Positions 23,643-35,859 of a stretch of DNA of 64,000 bases are shown here, piece after piece (the first letter of the stretch is position 1; every line of letters begins with the position of its first letter). The notes under the pieces were generated by a model. That model was not told the origin of the DNA, made no database searches, and worked only from the letters and a program-made list of their open reading frames with translations. The stretch is from Gymnorhina tibicen. Its lineage: Eukaryota > Chordata > Aves > Passeriformes > Artamidae. The position numbers and the translations under genes were made by a program. Location: contig VXAZ01004548.1 of NCBI GenBank assembly GCA_013399875.1, forward strand, positions 108,338 through 172,337. Reading direction: 5' to 3'.

Positions 23643-23857
23643 TTAGATGTTAGAAACAAATATTTTACTGTGAGTGTGGTGAGACAGTGAGACGGGTTTT
23701 CCAGAAAAGTGGTGAATGCCTCAGCCCTTTAAGTGTTCAAGGTCAGGTTAGACAGGGCTTTAACCTGGTCTAATGGCTAGCATAGCTGCCTATGGAGGGG
23801 GGGTTGGAACTGGATGATCTTTAAGGTCCCTTCCCAAATCCTTCTATGATTCTATGA

Positions 23858-25241
23858 CTAAATGAAACAGTAATCTCGCACAATGTGTGAACACCGCACG
23901 AGTATGCCTAAATATAGGCAAAATATATTTACAAAACATAGCCTTTCTTTTTTGTCCAAAATAACTTGCCTTGATAATTAATTCTTCTCTTAATTAAGCT
24001 ATCTCTCAGACATATAAGGTCAGATCTTCATCTTTTATAGTACTATTTATAGATTTAGCTTCATGTTTTTTGAATTCTGCTTTCTGAAGTTCTGCGCGCT
24101 GCCTACCAAGTTTTCTTTGTAGTCTCTGTTACACATATACATTACTAGGGATGCGATACAAAGATAGCTGTGCAGCCTTGTTCAGGACATATGTGTGGAA
24201 CACAAAATACAACAAAACCCCAAACTAACTTTTTATATGTTATTTCTGCTTTTTCTTTTTAATTAAAGGATATCCTCCTCTGAAAAACATACTGTGAAAA
24301 AGTGCTAACACTCATATGTCTTAAAATGTCAGGCACTGTATTGCTTAAATATTATCCATGTAAACTCTCTCATTATGAGATCCAAATGCAATTGAGCATC
24401 AAAGATGAGAATCCATCTGCAAGGCTCTCCTAGATTAACTGATGGAATAAATATTTTGAATATTTGACTCCACTTTCAAAATGTGAAAGTCAGAGAGGGT
24501 AACATTAGTATGACCTAGGGGTAGTCAGAGGGAAATAAATTTAAAAGTAATTGAACATGCATTCTTTAGGCTTCAATATTCCTTGCTGTAGTCTCCTAAA
24601 ATGTCAGATTAAAGTTTAAAATTGATCTTCCATGCTAATATCTGCTATTTTACTATGGTAACCATCTATGAAAATGCTTTCTTCATGACAAGTAGGTCAG
24701 AGCTGATCAGCATGAAAAGATACAACATCCCACTGAAAAACAATCAATATATTATGGAACACATACTGAGTGTTTGTCTCCCTTAATAAGGAAATCATTC
24801 CATGTCATTGTGTGATGACATTTCAACAGATTTAGGCACATATTTAATTGCTATTATATTGAGTGAATTTGTGGAAGAAAGGGGCACATTTTCTAACTTA
24901 ATCTTGTTCACAGAGCAGAATGAAAACCATTCCTTTAAGACAGGAGATGTCAGAGGTCCTAATTTAGATCTTCTATTACAGGTTGTGAATGGTGCAATAT
25001 TAATTTTTTCTGTGAGCACAGTCTTTGATTTTATCTGTGGAATTTCCACAGAAACCAAAAGCAGAATTGAAATACCTAGAGAAAAGAAATTAAAAAGTCA
25101 CCAATCCAAGTATTTCTACAGGGACCATTTAGAACCAGCTAGATAACAGGATATTATCACAGAGATACTAAATAAAAATGTTGCATTACCTCAGCAATCA
25201 GTGTTGTAGTGACTGTGGTCTGTCCAGTTCTGATTTAAATT
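23858..25241. other. AT-rich unique sequence, nothing recognised
   Basis: A 114-codon open frame at 24802-25146 is mirrored by an 87-codon frame on the other strand; neither has a known motif. Confidence 0.5.
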
Positions 25242-25263
25242 ATTCAAAAGGATCCTTTTGAAT
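25242..25263. repeat. 22-bp perfect palindrome
   Basis: attcaaaagga/tccttttgaat, no spacer, centred on a BamHI-type ggatcc. Pairing stops at t25241/t25264. Confidence 0.9.
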
Positions 25264-27680
25264 TTCTAAGGGTAGCATTTCAAGAATATCAAGATATAAA
25301 AACAAACAAATAAAAAAAACCTGATAAGACAATAAAATCATTACAAGATCTAGTTTATTCTGAGCAAGATTAAATGTCTGAATAAATCACAGACTATAAG
25401 TATGTACACAAGGAAAAAGAATTTGAAATTAGATGTCTATGCAGTATAGCAGAAAAGCAAGAAATGTTAATGGAAGTTTTCAAAACTAGGGAGCTAACAG
25501 GCTTTCTGAGAGTGAGAGTAACTGGCCATCAAGGAAATTTGCAGTTATTTTAAATTATCTTTTATAATGGAAATTTTGAAATAAATTTGATTATTTTTCT
25601 CAGCTCTGTGCTTCCTTCTGATGAGGTAATACATATGCAGCAGGAAACTCCTATCTTTTCAGAAAGCCAAAGTTGATAATTAGAATCTATTATTACTAAT
25701 ACAGTTGACAACATCTCTTTTTACCTTTAACTACAGATGAAGGTGCTAGGAAGTATACATCCTTTAAGAAACACTGTGGCTGTAGACAACTACATTTGTT
25801 CAGTTGACCAGATATCTGAGGTCTCTTGAATCTCTTGGTTGCTGGAAAAATAAATTGCCTGGACAAAGATGTCTGGTGTCATTTTATGAGCTTAAGTGTT
25901 CTTCTGTCCTCCATCTGCCACTCTAGAATGCAACTCTCCCACAGGTCCTTTGTAATGTCTGCCAGTCTTGTGTTAATGCTGCAGAAACCCCAGAGTATCA
26001 AAAATAGCCATCATTATTAGGACAGATTAATTGAGCCCATTGACTAAAAAAAGATCCTGCACAATGAGCTCATAAGTAACACAGAATATAGAAACCTATA
26101 TTAGGATTCTTACTTGCTGTATTTTCCTTATTATTATTATCTTCTGTGCTTTATTTAATCCAACTTTAAAGATAACCAGAAAATATATATTAAGTTAGAC
26201 AAAATTTTCCAATCTAAATCCCATAAAAGACTTTGTGTAGTAAATATTTAAGAAATAAGTGAAGTTTATGTGAATCACAATATAACACTTCATAACTAGG
26301 ACGTATTAATACTCCCCCCATTAATAGTATACTTGCATTAAAGATCTTTGGAATGCAATAATATTTTCTTTTTTTTTTACAAATATGAATTATAGACATC
26401 TGTGATTTTTTTTTCCTGCAGAACTGAAGGTGAAAGAAACCAATTTATTTTCAACTTAAAGCATGGACCCTTCTGGCTCAGACTCCACCTGAAAACCAAC
26501 ATCCATTGTATGTTGATCTGCACATTCAAAGCAAGCCCTACAAATAATTCTTTTTCTGTAGGTGCAGTTGACTAATCATCAGATTTATTGTGAGTCCAGT
26601 CATCTGTGCAGTGTTGAATTCATTGACCTTACCTACACATTGTGCTCAGGATCTCCTAGCTGGTAAAACTGTCAGTGGATGATTTAGATTATTATTGGAT
26701 CCTACACCTCTCTTTCTTGATTGGAGGAAACTGGAAGAAATATCTTGATCTTGAACGAGATTTTCCTTCACTTCAGTGGCAATAAATATTCTAGTCTTAT
26801 TTTTTTTCATGTTTAGCATCTTCATAACTGTCAATTTAAATCTCCCATGAAACTACTATGACAAAATACACATCTGTATGAAGCAAAAGCCTATGTTTTT
26901 ATAAAAACAACCTTACATTAAACCATTGAACTTTATGTTTATATATTGTGTGTTTTTTAGGTTATACCTAAATATGGATCTTTCATGGTCAGATGTTTTT
27001 GAGGCACTTCCCCGACAGATCAACTATCTCAAATCATAAAAGAAATCAACAGAATATAAGTCCTTGGCATTACATTTTTTAAAAATTATGGGCATAAAAT
27101 AAATCACAAGTATTAATGTTAAATATATGCACAGACATGGGGAAAAAAAAGTGTACAAAGAGTGAATGAACTCAGACCAATAAAACCTTAAAAAATTATT
27201 TTCCTGTGTGCAAAGACCTATTCTGCATACTTGGGATTATCTGTTAAAGTGTCTCACCACTCTGCTCAAGGCAAAAAGTATTTTGCCCTCAAGCTTCCAA
27301 TTTCAGCACAAAGACATTTGTGTCAATAGACTGTTCTGAAAGACATAATAATACTTTTTTTTAAAAAAGGGCAGATGTGATATCTGGCATATTTGTTAAT
27401 GCTTAAAAAGAACAAACAAAAGCAAGGAAAAACATACTTGAATATAAAATAATTTTTATTACTCTGAAAATGCTTTTTTGGGAAGTAAATTGGTTGTGTG
27501 TTGTTGGAGGTAGAAAAGGTAGAGTATGGGGGAAAAAAAAGCACTTGTACTATACCTAAAACTCTCCACTTTAGTTCTGAAATCAAGGAAAAATTGTAAG
27601 ACCCACGGAGATGCCATTCTGATTTTTTTCTTTGATTCAAGATGTTATGTCTGACAGGGGATGTATATGGGTACATCTAT
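25264..27680. other. AT-rich unique sequence, nothing recognised
   Basis: No repeat tails, simple arrays or convincing open frames. The minus-strand frame at 27323-27676 (117 codons) overlaps the start of the tandem duplication region and has no family motif. Confidence 0.5.
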
Positions 27681-27767
27681 TCTCTATTGGGTAGCTATCT
27701 TAACAACACTTGGTCACTTAATTGGGTAGCTCTCTATTGGGTAGCTATCTTAACAACACTTGGTCAC
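27681..27767 (+). repeat. Tandem duplication, period 50 bp
   Basis: A 37-bp stretch beginning tctctattgggtagctat is repeated exactly (27681-27717 and 27731-27767). The 13-base joint (27718-27730) contains a further partial copy, attgggtagc. This points to two-step slippage or a recent tandem duplication. Confidence 0.95.
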
Positions 27768-28835
27768 ATTTAAGGGGCAAAAAATAAATGTGAGTGCTCT
27801 CCCTTATGTATATACTTCAACTTCTAATAAAATCCCTATTTGATTTAAAATCTGTCATGGCCCAGTTTTAATCATCATTCTTTGGTACAGCTACAGAATT
27901 TGAACAGTCTTCAGCCACTGCATCAATCATCTTAGTTCACATTTTCTTCATGCCCTTGGTGGTATTAAACAGTAGGATAAGCTTCAAAACACTAATATTT
28001 TAGAATACTGTCAAATACCAAGCATCAAAACAATGATCCTGCAGGCTTGTCTATTCTTGTCCAGGCATCTGGTACATATATCAGGAGACAGATTGCCTGA
28101 AACCATTTGCTGTCACTTGCTAAAATACATTGAATGGCTGAGAGGTCAGCCAATGAAATGTTGCAGGGACAACCTCAAGGCAAATCTTCACTTATGTAGT
28201 GTTCTTTCCACAGAATAGAAGATTAAAATTAAATACCATCTGCTAAATCAGAGAATGTATCAATGCTATCAAAGCCTATCAACAAAAAGAGCTTAATATC
28301 ATGTACAGAATCCCGTGAATATGCAGGTGGAGTGGTGCTGGAGGACATGGGAGTCTGCTCTTAAAGCAAGGAAGTCTATTATTTGTTTTTTCTGTTCCTT
28401 GATGCCTTCAAAGTCTTACTCAACACTGTTCATTCCCTGATTTGTTTTCCTTCCAAAGCCAGCTTATCAAATTTCATGAAAACATCCCAGATCTATAGTA
28501 AAAGGTCTTGTTTTGTGCTCATACTTGAGATTTAAATTCTTAATGCCATGTTATTTAAATTTAAAGAAAATAGTTTTAATCTAAATACAAAATAATTTTA
28601 TTCTTGCATTATCTTCTTGCTTCATTTGTTTTTCTCTTTTTGATTAGATTTTTGGTTTTCACGAGACTTTCACAGCTTCCAACTGTGGTATTGCTAGAGT
28701 CATAAATGTCAATGAGTGTCTGCATTTTGATACCAAAGCTTGTGCTGACTGCTCTTGAGACCACATCCTGGAATGATTGTTTCATTCACAAACAGGCCAG
28801 TGTATTTTGTTTGCTTCTCAAAGTTTCTCTAGAAG
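27768..28835. other. Unique sequence, nothing recognised
   Basis: Short open frames only (for example 28033-28218, no motif). Confidence 0.5.
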
Positions 28836-29001
28836 TGGTTGGTTTTGGTTTGGTTTTACTTTGGCTTTTTGGTTTTTTTTGGGGTTTTTTGTTTGGTTTG
28901 GTTTCGACTGGTTTGGGTTTTTTGGTTTTGTTTTGTTTGTTTGTTTTTGTTTGGGGTTTTTTGGGTTTTTTTGAGGTTTTTTTCCCTTTTTTTTTTTTTT
29001 T
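28836..29001 (+). repeat. G/T-rich low-complexity tract ending in poly-T
   Basis: About 165 bases almost entirely G and T, built of ggtttt/tttgg units, with several runs of four G's, ending in a 15-base T run (28987-29001). On the minus strand it is an A/C-rich tract that starts with poly-A. An open frame through it encodes a Phe/Gly/Leu-rich peptide and is an artefact of composition. Confidence 0.85.
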
Positions 29002-30065
29002 GCTAAAACAAAATCTATTTTATATGCTGAGATATGTTGATGTAATCTGACTCAATTCTCTCTTCTAAGTAGAAATTACAGTCTGGAATACTATCTCATG
29101 CCTGATTAAGTGCTTACCTTCCCTGCTATACTAATATGCTTTTCTGCTTTCTCTTCTATGGTAACTTTGTCAGCTTGACAGAATTCACGAAGGATAATGT
29201 ATCTTGATGAATTTTATATATTTCAAATTAAATACTTAAATCCAATCAAGTAATTCTAAATTTGATTTATCACCACTGGAGAGACCAAGATACTAAATCT
29301 GTTCTAATTCATATATTTTCCTAGAATGAGAAAAACTGCTGTCTGAAAATGGCTGTTTCTATCCACTGGGTTCTAGGTAGTAGATAATACAAAGTTTAGC
29401 AAAAAAAGGAAAAAAATAAAGAAGAAAAGAAAAAAAAAAGCCTGTAGGTTGATTTAAGGAAAAGCAAAATAATAATAAAAAATACCCAAACCCAAACAAA
29501 TGCAAAACTATTTTAATTTAAGAACAGCTGAGAAGTGGAAAACTTTTTCTAGAAAGATTGTGAAATTTTGATTGTCAAAATGGGTGATATGAACATTAGT
29601 GAAATAGGTGATCTTTTATCATTTTTCTTCCTATTAATCTTTGTTCAAAACTGTTTTTCTATTTTGAATTTGCTTTGAAAATTTCGTGAGTTAAGCAAAA
29701 AAAAAAAAGGAAAAAAACCTAAATCCACCAATCTTCTTGCTTTTCTGTGTAGCTATTAAAGTATTTTTGGTTCACTGCAAACATGACAGCATGACCCATT
29801 TTCGCAAAAACAAAACAAAAGCCAAAAAATCCAGTCCTCTTCTGATGAAGCATCTTTGTATGTCTTCCTCCCTCCTGGAGACAAGCACAGAAATAGATTA
29901 AACATTTTATGTGAAAATTTTTCTTTTGGGAAAATGAGGAAAGAGGAAGATGGAACACTGACATACATGTGTGCCAAGTTACATCAACTAACACTTGAAT
30001 GAGTTTGATGGCAGAAGATGAAGCATGAAATGTTGTTCAATAAAGGTTTTGAGTTTTTATGGGCT
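29002..30065. other. AT-rich sequence with A-rich runs
   Basis: A-rich low complexity at 29400-29510 and 29697-29718. Nothing else recognised. Confidence 0.5.
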
Positions 30066-30140
30066 GTAAGGCAAGGTGTTATGAGGTGAGGTGAGGCAAG
30101 GTGGGCCAAAGCCAAGCAAGGCAAACAAGGAGAAGAAATA
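30066..30140 (+). repeat. Degenerate aaggc/aggtg pentamer tract
   Basis: Purine-rich text with repeated ggcaagg and gaggtg units (taaggcaaggtg, gaggtgaggtgaggcaagg, ccaagcaaggcaaac). It resembles a decayed version of the ggcaa array at 37932-37971. Confidence 0.5.
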
Positions 30141-30375
30141 ACTATCATAAGACAGGACACACTTGGAAATATGGAAAACTAGATGTGGTAAATTCTTACA
30201 TGGTGAGTTAGAATTTAATTACTGCTGCAGCAACTGAACAACAAGTACAATTCATGTAAAAAGAAAATAACATACATTTTTATAAATTTAGCAAAGACTT
30301 TTAGCATAGAGGATAGCAAAGCTTTTATGCATTTATTTTTTTTAAAGTGTTTTCCCTTGAACCCTTTCGGTATTT

Positions 30376-30395
30376 TTTGTTTGTTTGTTTGTTTT
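30376..30395 (+). repeat. (TTTG)n microsatellite
   Basis: Four uninterrupted tttg units with flanking T's. Confidence 0.85.
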
Positions 30396-30539
30396 ATGGG
30401 CTGAATAACCATAGCTATTTAATAATATGAACAAACTCTGAATAACTTCATAACTAGAAATGGAAAAATATAAAATCATCAGCTTCAATTGTCTTTAAAC
30501 TCCAAATATAGGACAAGTCCTGTCACATTTCTCAAGTCC

Positions 30540-30773
30540 CTGAACCTCAAGACAAGGATTAGGAGAAGAAAATCCCTCCCATCATGGGAGGAGATCAAGT
30601 CTGAGTTCACTTGAGGAACTTGAACTTACACAAGTCTATGTGACTGTGGGGCTTTGAGCAACATGACTTAGTGAAAGATATCTGTGCTTATTGCAGGGGA
30701 TTGGACTGGATGATTTTTGAAGGTCCCTTCCAGCCCATAAGATTCTAGGATGCTGTGATTTTATAATTCTGTG
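30540..30773 (+). mobile_element. CR1 LINE, internally deleted
   Basis: The left part (to about 30640) is from the middle of CR1 ORF2, just before the reverse transcriptase core: 30611-30640 reads LRNLNLHKSM, fitting the family LRNLNIHKSMGPDEMHP. It is joined directly to CR1 3' terminal sequence (ggggctttgagcaac, 'gaaagatatctgtgcttatt', 'gggattggactggatgattt', 'aaggtcccttccagccc') and ends in degenerate octamers (attctgtg at 30766-30773). Roughly the last half of ORF2 is missing at the joint. Confidence 0.75.
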
Positions 30774-31447
30774 TTTGGACTTCTGCTGATTTCCATGTGA
30801 AGAAATCCGTAAATTCAAGCATACTATTAATGGTGTGAGAATAGACATCTTAAAGCTTCTTAAAGTTTCAAGAACCATCAAGGAGGCTCTGAAGGAACAT
30901 ATTGGCTTTTTGCATTTACTAATTTCTCTTTTATTAGTGGCCTTTTTCAGTCATTTCAGATTTAGTCTTCTCCTGATGTAAGGCTGAATCTTGTCCTGGT
31001 GGATAAGTAAGTGCTGCTGCTTTTTCTGTCTCAACATTTCTTGAGCTTTGTCACTGCTGATTCTGATTTCTTTTCTCATCATTACTTTCATTTCAGCCAG
31101 AAGGGTGAAAACATAATCTCCATATAGGCTGCCAAAAGTGCCTTTTCATCGATTCAGATGGTGCCAACTAACAAAGCAATGAGGAATCATTTCCCCTCTA
31201 GGGGAGAAAGCTTGTTATTCCGCTTTTAAGATACATTCATCAGTGAAAATCCTAAGGTCACTTTTGTATCTCTGTCCAGCCTGATGAAACTCTTGCAGCC
31301 CATGGCTCAGAGAAGGGGGTTTTGTCAGGTTTCCGTCCCACCTCCCTTCATCGTTTTCCAGATCTTATGCAAGTCAGTTTGGCTTCTTTTACATTAAGAC
31401 TAATTTCAGTAGACTCCTTATCCTAACTCATGTGTCTGTTTATAATA
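30774..31447. other. Unique sequence, nothing recognised
   Basis: A hairpin-like cccctctaggggag near 31194 only. Confidence 0.5.
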
Positions 31448-31520
31448 AAATCATGGAATGTCTTGGGTTTGAAGGGACCTTAAAGATCATGTAGTTCCAA
31501 CTCCCCTTGTCCCTATCATG
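31448..31520 (-). mobile_element. CR1 LINE 3' end, antisense
   Basis: 'aatcatggaatgtcttgggt', 'ttgaagggaccttaaagatc', 'atgtagttccaactcccctt' is the reverse complement of the standard CR1 terminus. It is cut off after about 70 bp. Confidence 0.85.
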
Positions 31521-34500
31521 ACCCATAATGAAAATATTAATCAGAACATGCACATGAGCAGAAATTTAGTACAAGTGCTGTCATCACCCTCTGTAAAGAA
31601 TCTGTAAAATTCTTTTCCCCAGCAGGCGTCCAGCGCTCTCCTCAAATCTCAGCCATATCTTGCATATTGCTACCTGTTCATCTTTTACAGCATTATTTTC
31701 CAATTTCTTGCTCTGTTACTTGCAATATCCATACATTTCTAGTGTTATGTCTAGAAGTTTTTCACGGTCTGTTCTCTTAGCTAAAATTTACATCTAGGCC
31801 CTAGTCATCTGTTTGCAAAACATAAAAAAGGGCATAGCCTCATATTATGTGGTTGACTTTTATTTAATAAAACAAAAAAATAATAAAGTATAACAACTAA
31901 AAGCCTAGAAAAAGAAATTACTTATAAGTTTCATGTTTATGTCATTAGCATTAAAACTACAGCTTATATTACGATAGAGAATGGGTGAAAATCACTGTTT
32001 TGAACAGTGGGTACTTCACCTCTATTTCTATCTCCTATATTCAGTCTTGTAGCAACTCATTTGTTGAATAAGACTGCTTTAAGAACTTATCTATAGCGTT
32101 TGCTTTATTTCTGAATAGCCTTTCTTATTATTAACAATATAGCACAAAAAATCTTTCACTTACACTCCAGTAGCTAGTGGAAAGAGGAATTTTTATCACA
32201 AAGAAGAAGGGAGAGTTTTGACTTCACTCACCAAATTTGCTTGTTTGGAAGCTAAGTCCAAAATTACTGTTTCTTTGAAAAAAAGAAGCTCACTAGAGGA
32301 ATGGAAATAAAAGATTTAAGATAAAACAGGAATATTGTAAGATACAAGAAATGTGAGATAACAAAGAGAAAATAAAATTGGGGAAAAGCAAGGCATGTAA
32401 TAGAGATAAATATGGAGTAAAAAGAAGAGAAATATGCATAAAAGAATCAGCTGAGAAGAGCAACATTCAGACATAGGGAATAAGAAAATGTTGAAGAGCA
32501 GAAAATATCCACTTCCTAATGTCAGTACATGAATTGCTCCAGTAGTAAACTGAATTTTCAGAAAAGTGCCCTGGTTAAAAAGCTTGATTTAGTCATGTGG
32601 AATATTTTCACAGAGAAGAAAGACATATAAGAAAGAAAATTGGGAAAATTTACAAGGGAATATAATGAGAAATTGAATATCTTACACAAACTTAGGATGC
32701 AAAGGTTAGATAAATTATATACATATATATATGTAGTTTTAACAACATAAGAAACTAAGAACAAACACAAGTGATATATATAGACAAATTGAGGAAATGA
32801 ATGAAAAGATAAAAAGGGGGAAAAAAGAGAAAGTAGACTTCAATCACTTAAAACTTTTAAATTATTTTAAGTATTTAGAAGTAGGTTAAAATTGGCTATT
32901 GTACACCTAGTTTTTCTTCAAAAACCCCACATTGTTTCAAACATCCACTCCACTGTATAGTTTTTGTAGCAATAGAAAATAAACAGCAAACTGTTTTAAC
33001 TAAACTGGGGAGTCATTTTTTAGAGCTGGGTAGGAAAAATTTTAATCAAAACCCAATTTTATATTGGGAAAGCAACACCATCAAAATAAGACATTTAGAA
33101 AAAGGTTGTTTGGGTTTCATTTTTGTAATTGTTGTTTTTGTTAGTTTGTGGGGTTTTGTTTCTTATTTTATTGGGGTTTTTCCTAAAAACTGCCAGAAAT
33201 GTTTTTGCTTTAACTAATATCTAACATGTTGTTCAAATCCTATCTTTAAAATCTTGTATTTTTCTTTTTTTATTGCATTGATTTGAATCATTATTAACTT
33301 AATTCAGATAAATATGCACAAAATGACAAATTTATTGTATTACTTTCTGTTCCCAAACTAGAGCAATCAAAACCTTGGTTTCATTTAAGACTGTATAAAA
33401 GGTGTTTACCAAACATCTCTACTGGGTATTATCCTTTTTTTCTCAAAGTAACTTTTTTTCTCTAGGATTTCATAAAAGAAGTGAACCTAGAAAGTGGCAC
33501 AATGTATTGATTAGAACAAATTTGCTGGGATTTTTTATGGATGGCTCCTTTGGAAATGCTGACATCCAATAAAATTATATAGAGTAGCCTGTTGGGCACA
33601 ATTCCCTCATCTTGACCGGCTCTGAAAAAGCGTGTATAGCATTAAAAGTGTGTAGAAATAAACCCCAGGGTGTAATTAATAATATGCAACTTGAAGGATT
33701 TGAAAGTAATATCTCTGCTTTAAGATAGAAATGTTGACTTTCTTACTTCTTAAGGGAAATTCTTCCTAAAGACAGTTAATCCCATCCTGAGACAATCTGT
33801 AGAAGTAGCATAAATCAGATACTTCTGAAGGTCATCAATAAGACTGTGTGAATTTCCCACGCAAATTTTCACTGTGTTTATTTCCTAATCCTTGTTCAGT
33901 GAGGAATTCAGATATTTGGGTTTTTTTCAAAACACTATGTAACACTTTTGTTTTGAGAAGTTACTTGCCTCTTTCCCCCGAAGAAGAGATTGATGAAACA
34001 GGAAATATTAGACTAATGCCAAAGAGCTTATAAAAGGAAGTTAGCATGAGGCCAAAACTTGCATCCTCACCTGAATCACAAGACCCCCTCTCTCCGCAGA
34101 CTTCCAGTATTCTAAAAATGTGGGTGGCTCAAGATCTACAGAAAAATTTACTTTTCCTCTTTCTAAATTACGGCTTCCTTTACTAATCACATTTTTACTC
34201 TTACTTAATTCAACACATGTAAGTATAAGTAAAGTCTGTTGGAAATGCAATATGTTTCTTAAAAGCATGAAGGATGTCAAATCCACTTGGTGCAAAGTTG
34301 ATGAAATTCTCAAAAGAGAGCAGTATTCACAGAGCTAAGGATGATTATCTAAATTCTTCACCATTTCTTCCAGATACGTGCCAGCAGTTCACAGGTGCTA
34401 ATGAAATTGTGCGTGGTTTCACCCTGACTTTCACTAAAAGGCTCTTGCCAAGTACACCTGTACATCTGTTGGAGTAGTGACACATGCTGAATAATTTTTT

Positions 34501-35216
34501 GTCATATCTCATGCTTCCTGTGGCTATGTCTAGACAGAGAAAAACGACATTTGTTATTTTAAAGCCTGCCCTTTCATAAATAGAAACCTAAATGTATTTG
34601 GCTGGTCAGTCACTTAGGTGGAAGCAGTTTTACAGTTTGACAGCTAAAGGCAAGTTGTCAGCATCAAACATTTTCAGGGAAATCTATTGAAAATGCTACT
34701 CTCTCATGCTGGACCATTGAGCAGAACTCCACAGGAGCTGTGAAAAAGCTGGTTTCCTGCTATCAGCTAAAATTCTCGAACCACAGGGGCTAGAGCAGTA
34801 TCAAACCAATAGGATTTTGCGATAGCTTGATCAGTCCACACAAATTCTGCCTGGAATACTCTGCAGGGGATGGTAGAGGTTATATGGTATAGTGCCCTGA
34901 CTAACTGATGCTATTGGAATGCTTAAACTATGAATAGTGTGACGTGACACATCGCGAGTGGCAACAGACAAATTAATGGCAAGCTGATAGGGCATTTAAA
35001 CTATCTATAGTGGTTAAAAAATACCTTTTCAGGGGAAACTGGTATTGATTGCTAGAGGAACTGATCTACCCAGAGAAAGGAAACAAATGGTCATGATTTT
35101 AACTTGAAAATAGATGTTGTATGTAGTCTTAATTCATTTGCCTGAGTATCGTGGGTTACAAATTAAGCTACCTAGAAAGAGTGGAAACAGAATCTATACT
35201 CCTAGAAGAACTTTTT
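31521..35216. other. AT-rich unique sequence, nothing firmly recognised
   Basis: TA-rich patch at 32713-32735; G/T-rich patches at 33105-33180; mildly GC-richer text at 34060-34480 and 34700-34990 without identifiable content. 33550-33690 and 34560-34690 read like conserved noncoding sequence but cannot be judged from one genome. Confidence 0.45.
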
Positions 35217-35236
35217 GTTTGTTTGTTTGTTTGTTT
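35217..35236 (+). repeat. (GTTT)n microsatellite
   Basis: Five consecutive gttt units. Confidence 0.85.
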
Positions 35237-35859
35237 TCACAGGGGTAGATATGTTTGCACATCTAGATACATTAATCTCTAAAATAGTAACAGTGAAATA
35301 CTTTGTTCTCAGATTTTACAGGTCACTGTCATATTTGGAGGAGGAAGCAGATTTGCTTCAGGTTAGTAGCCAAATCAGAGGCCTGTTGCATTCAGGAAAC
35401 AGAACACATCACAAACTAGCAAAGCATACATAGTGTTTACTTGCCCTGGACCCTGAAATAAGCACACTGAATTAGAATGTCCAGCAGCAATGCACTGATA
35501 TTTTGTAACATAGTTAAGCTTAAGTATTTTAGTAACATATAAAGGCAAAGAAGCAAAACAGAACTCACAGTAGAATTGCTCAAAAGGAGAACTGGAAAAT
35601 GTACAAACAGTAAAACCTGCAAGATGGAAAAAAGAGATGCAGAAGAACTAGGAAAGATGCCCGAAAAATTCTGAACCACTCTTAGTCCCTAAAATAAGCT
35701 GAACTATGTTAGGAAGAAATAAGATTCCTCCCTTTCTTTTAGTGAAGAGGCATAAAAGGCCAGTGATAAGAATGATGAGATGAGTTTGATGACCTCTTTT
35801 TTTTTACTATTATTTTTTCCTCATCAAAGAACTCTCACATCTGGCCAATTTTCACTTGG
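35237..35859. other. Sequence upstream of the LTR, origin uncertain
   Basis: Mostly unique. The last ~75 bases (T-rich run at 35797-35806, then 'aactctcacatctggccaat') may be residual retroviral internal sequence, but this is not established. Confidence 0.35.

Larger units (their letters stand above)
22090..23857 (+). mobile_element. CR1 LINE, internally deleted (ORF1 region joined to ORF2 end)
   Basis: About 1.77 kb of plus-strand CR1. The left part carries ORF1-derived sequence, ending in an ORF1 stop at 23232-23234. The right part resumes in the last part of ORF2 (from about 23325) and runs through a complete 3' end with two tandem ttctatga octamers (23842-23857), the standard CR1 terminus. 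A full CR1 has nearly 3 kb of ORF2, including endonuclease and reverse transcriptase; here almost all of it is missing. Most CR1 copies are 5'-truncated and never contain ORF1, so an internally deleted copy that keeps ORF1 is uncommon. Two nested independent insertions are an alternative, but the shared orientation and order favour one element. Confidence 0.8.

Noticed and set aside
27681..27767. CRISPR-like or satellite array
   Set aside because: Only two full units exist and the DNA is vertebrate; it is a simple tandem duplication.
28706..29050. 114-codon plus-strand open frame
   Set aside because: It runs through the G/T low-complexity tract and encodes only Phe/Gly/Leu repeats.
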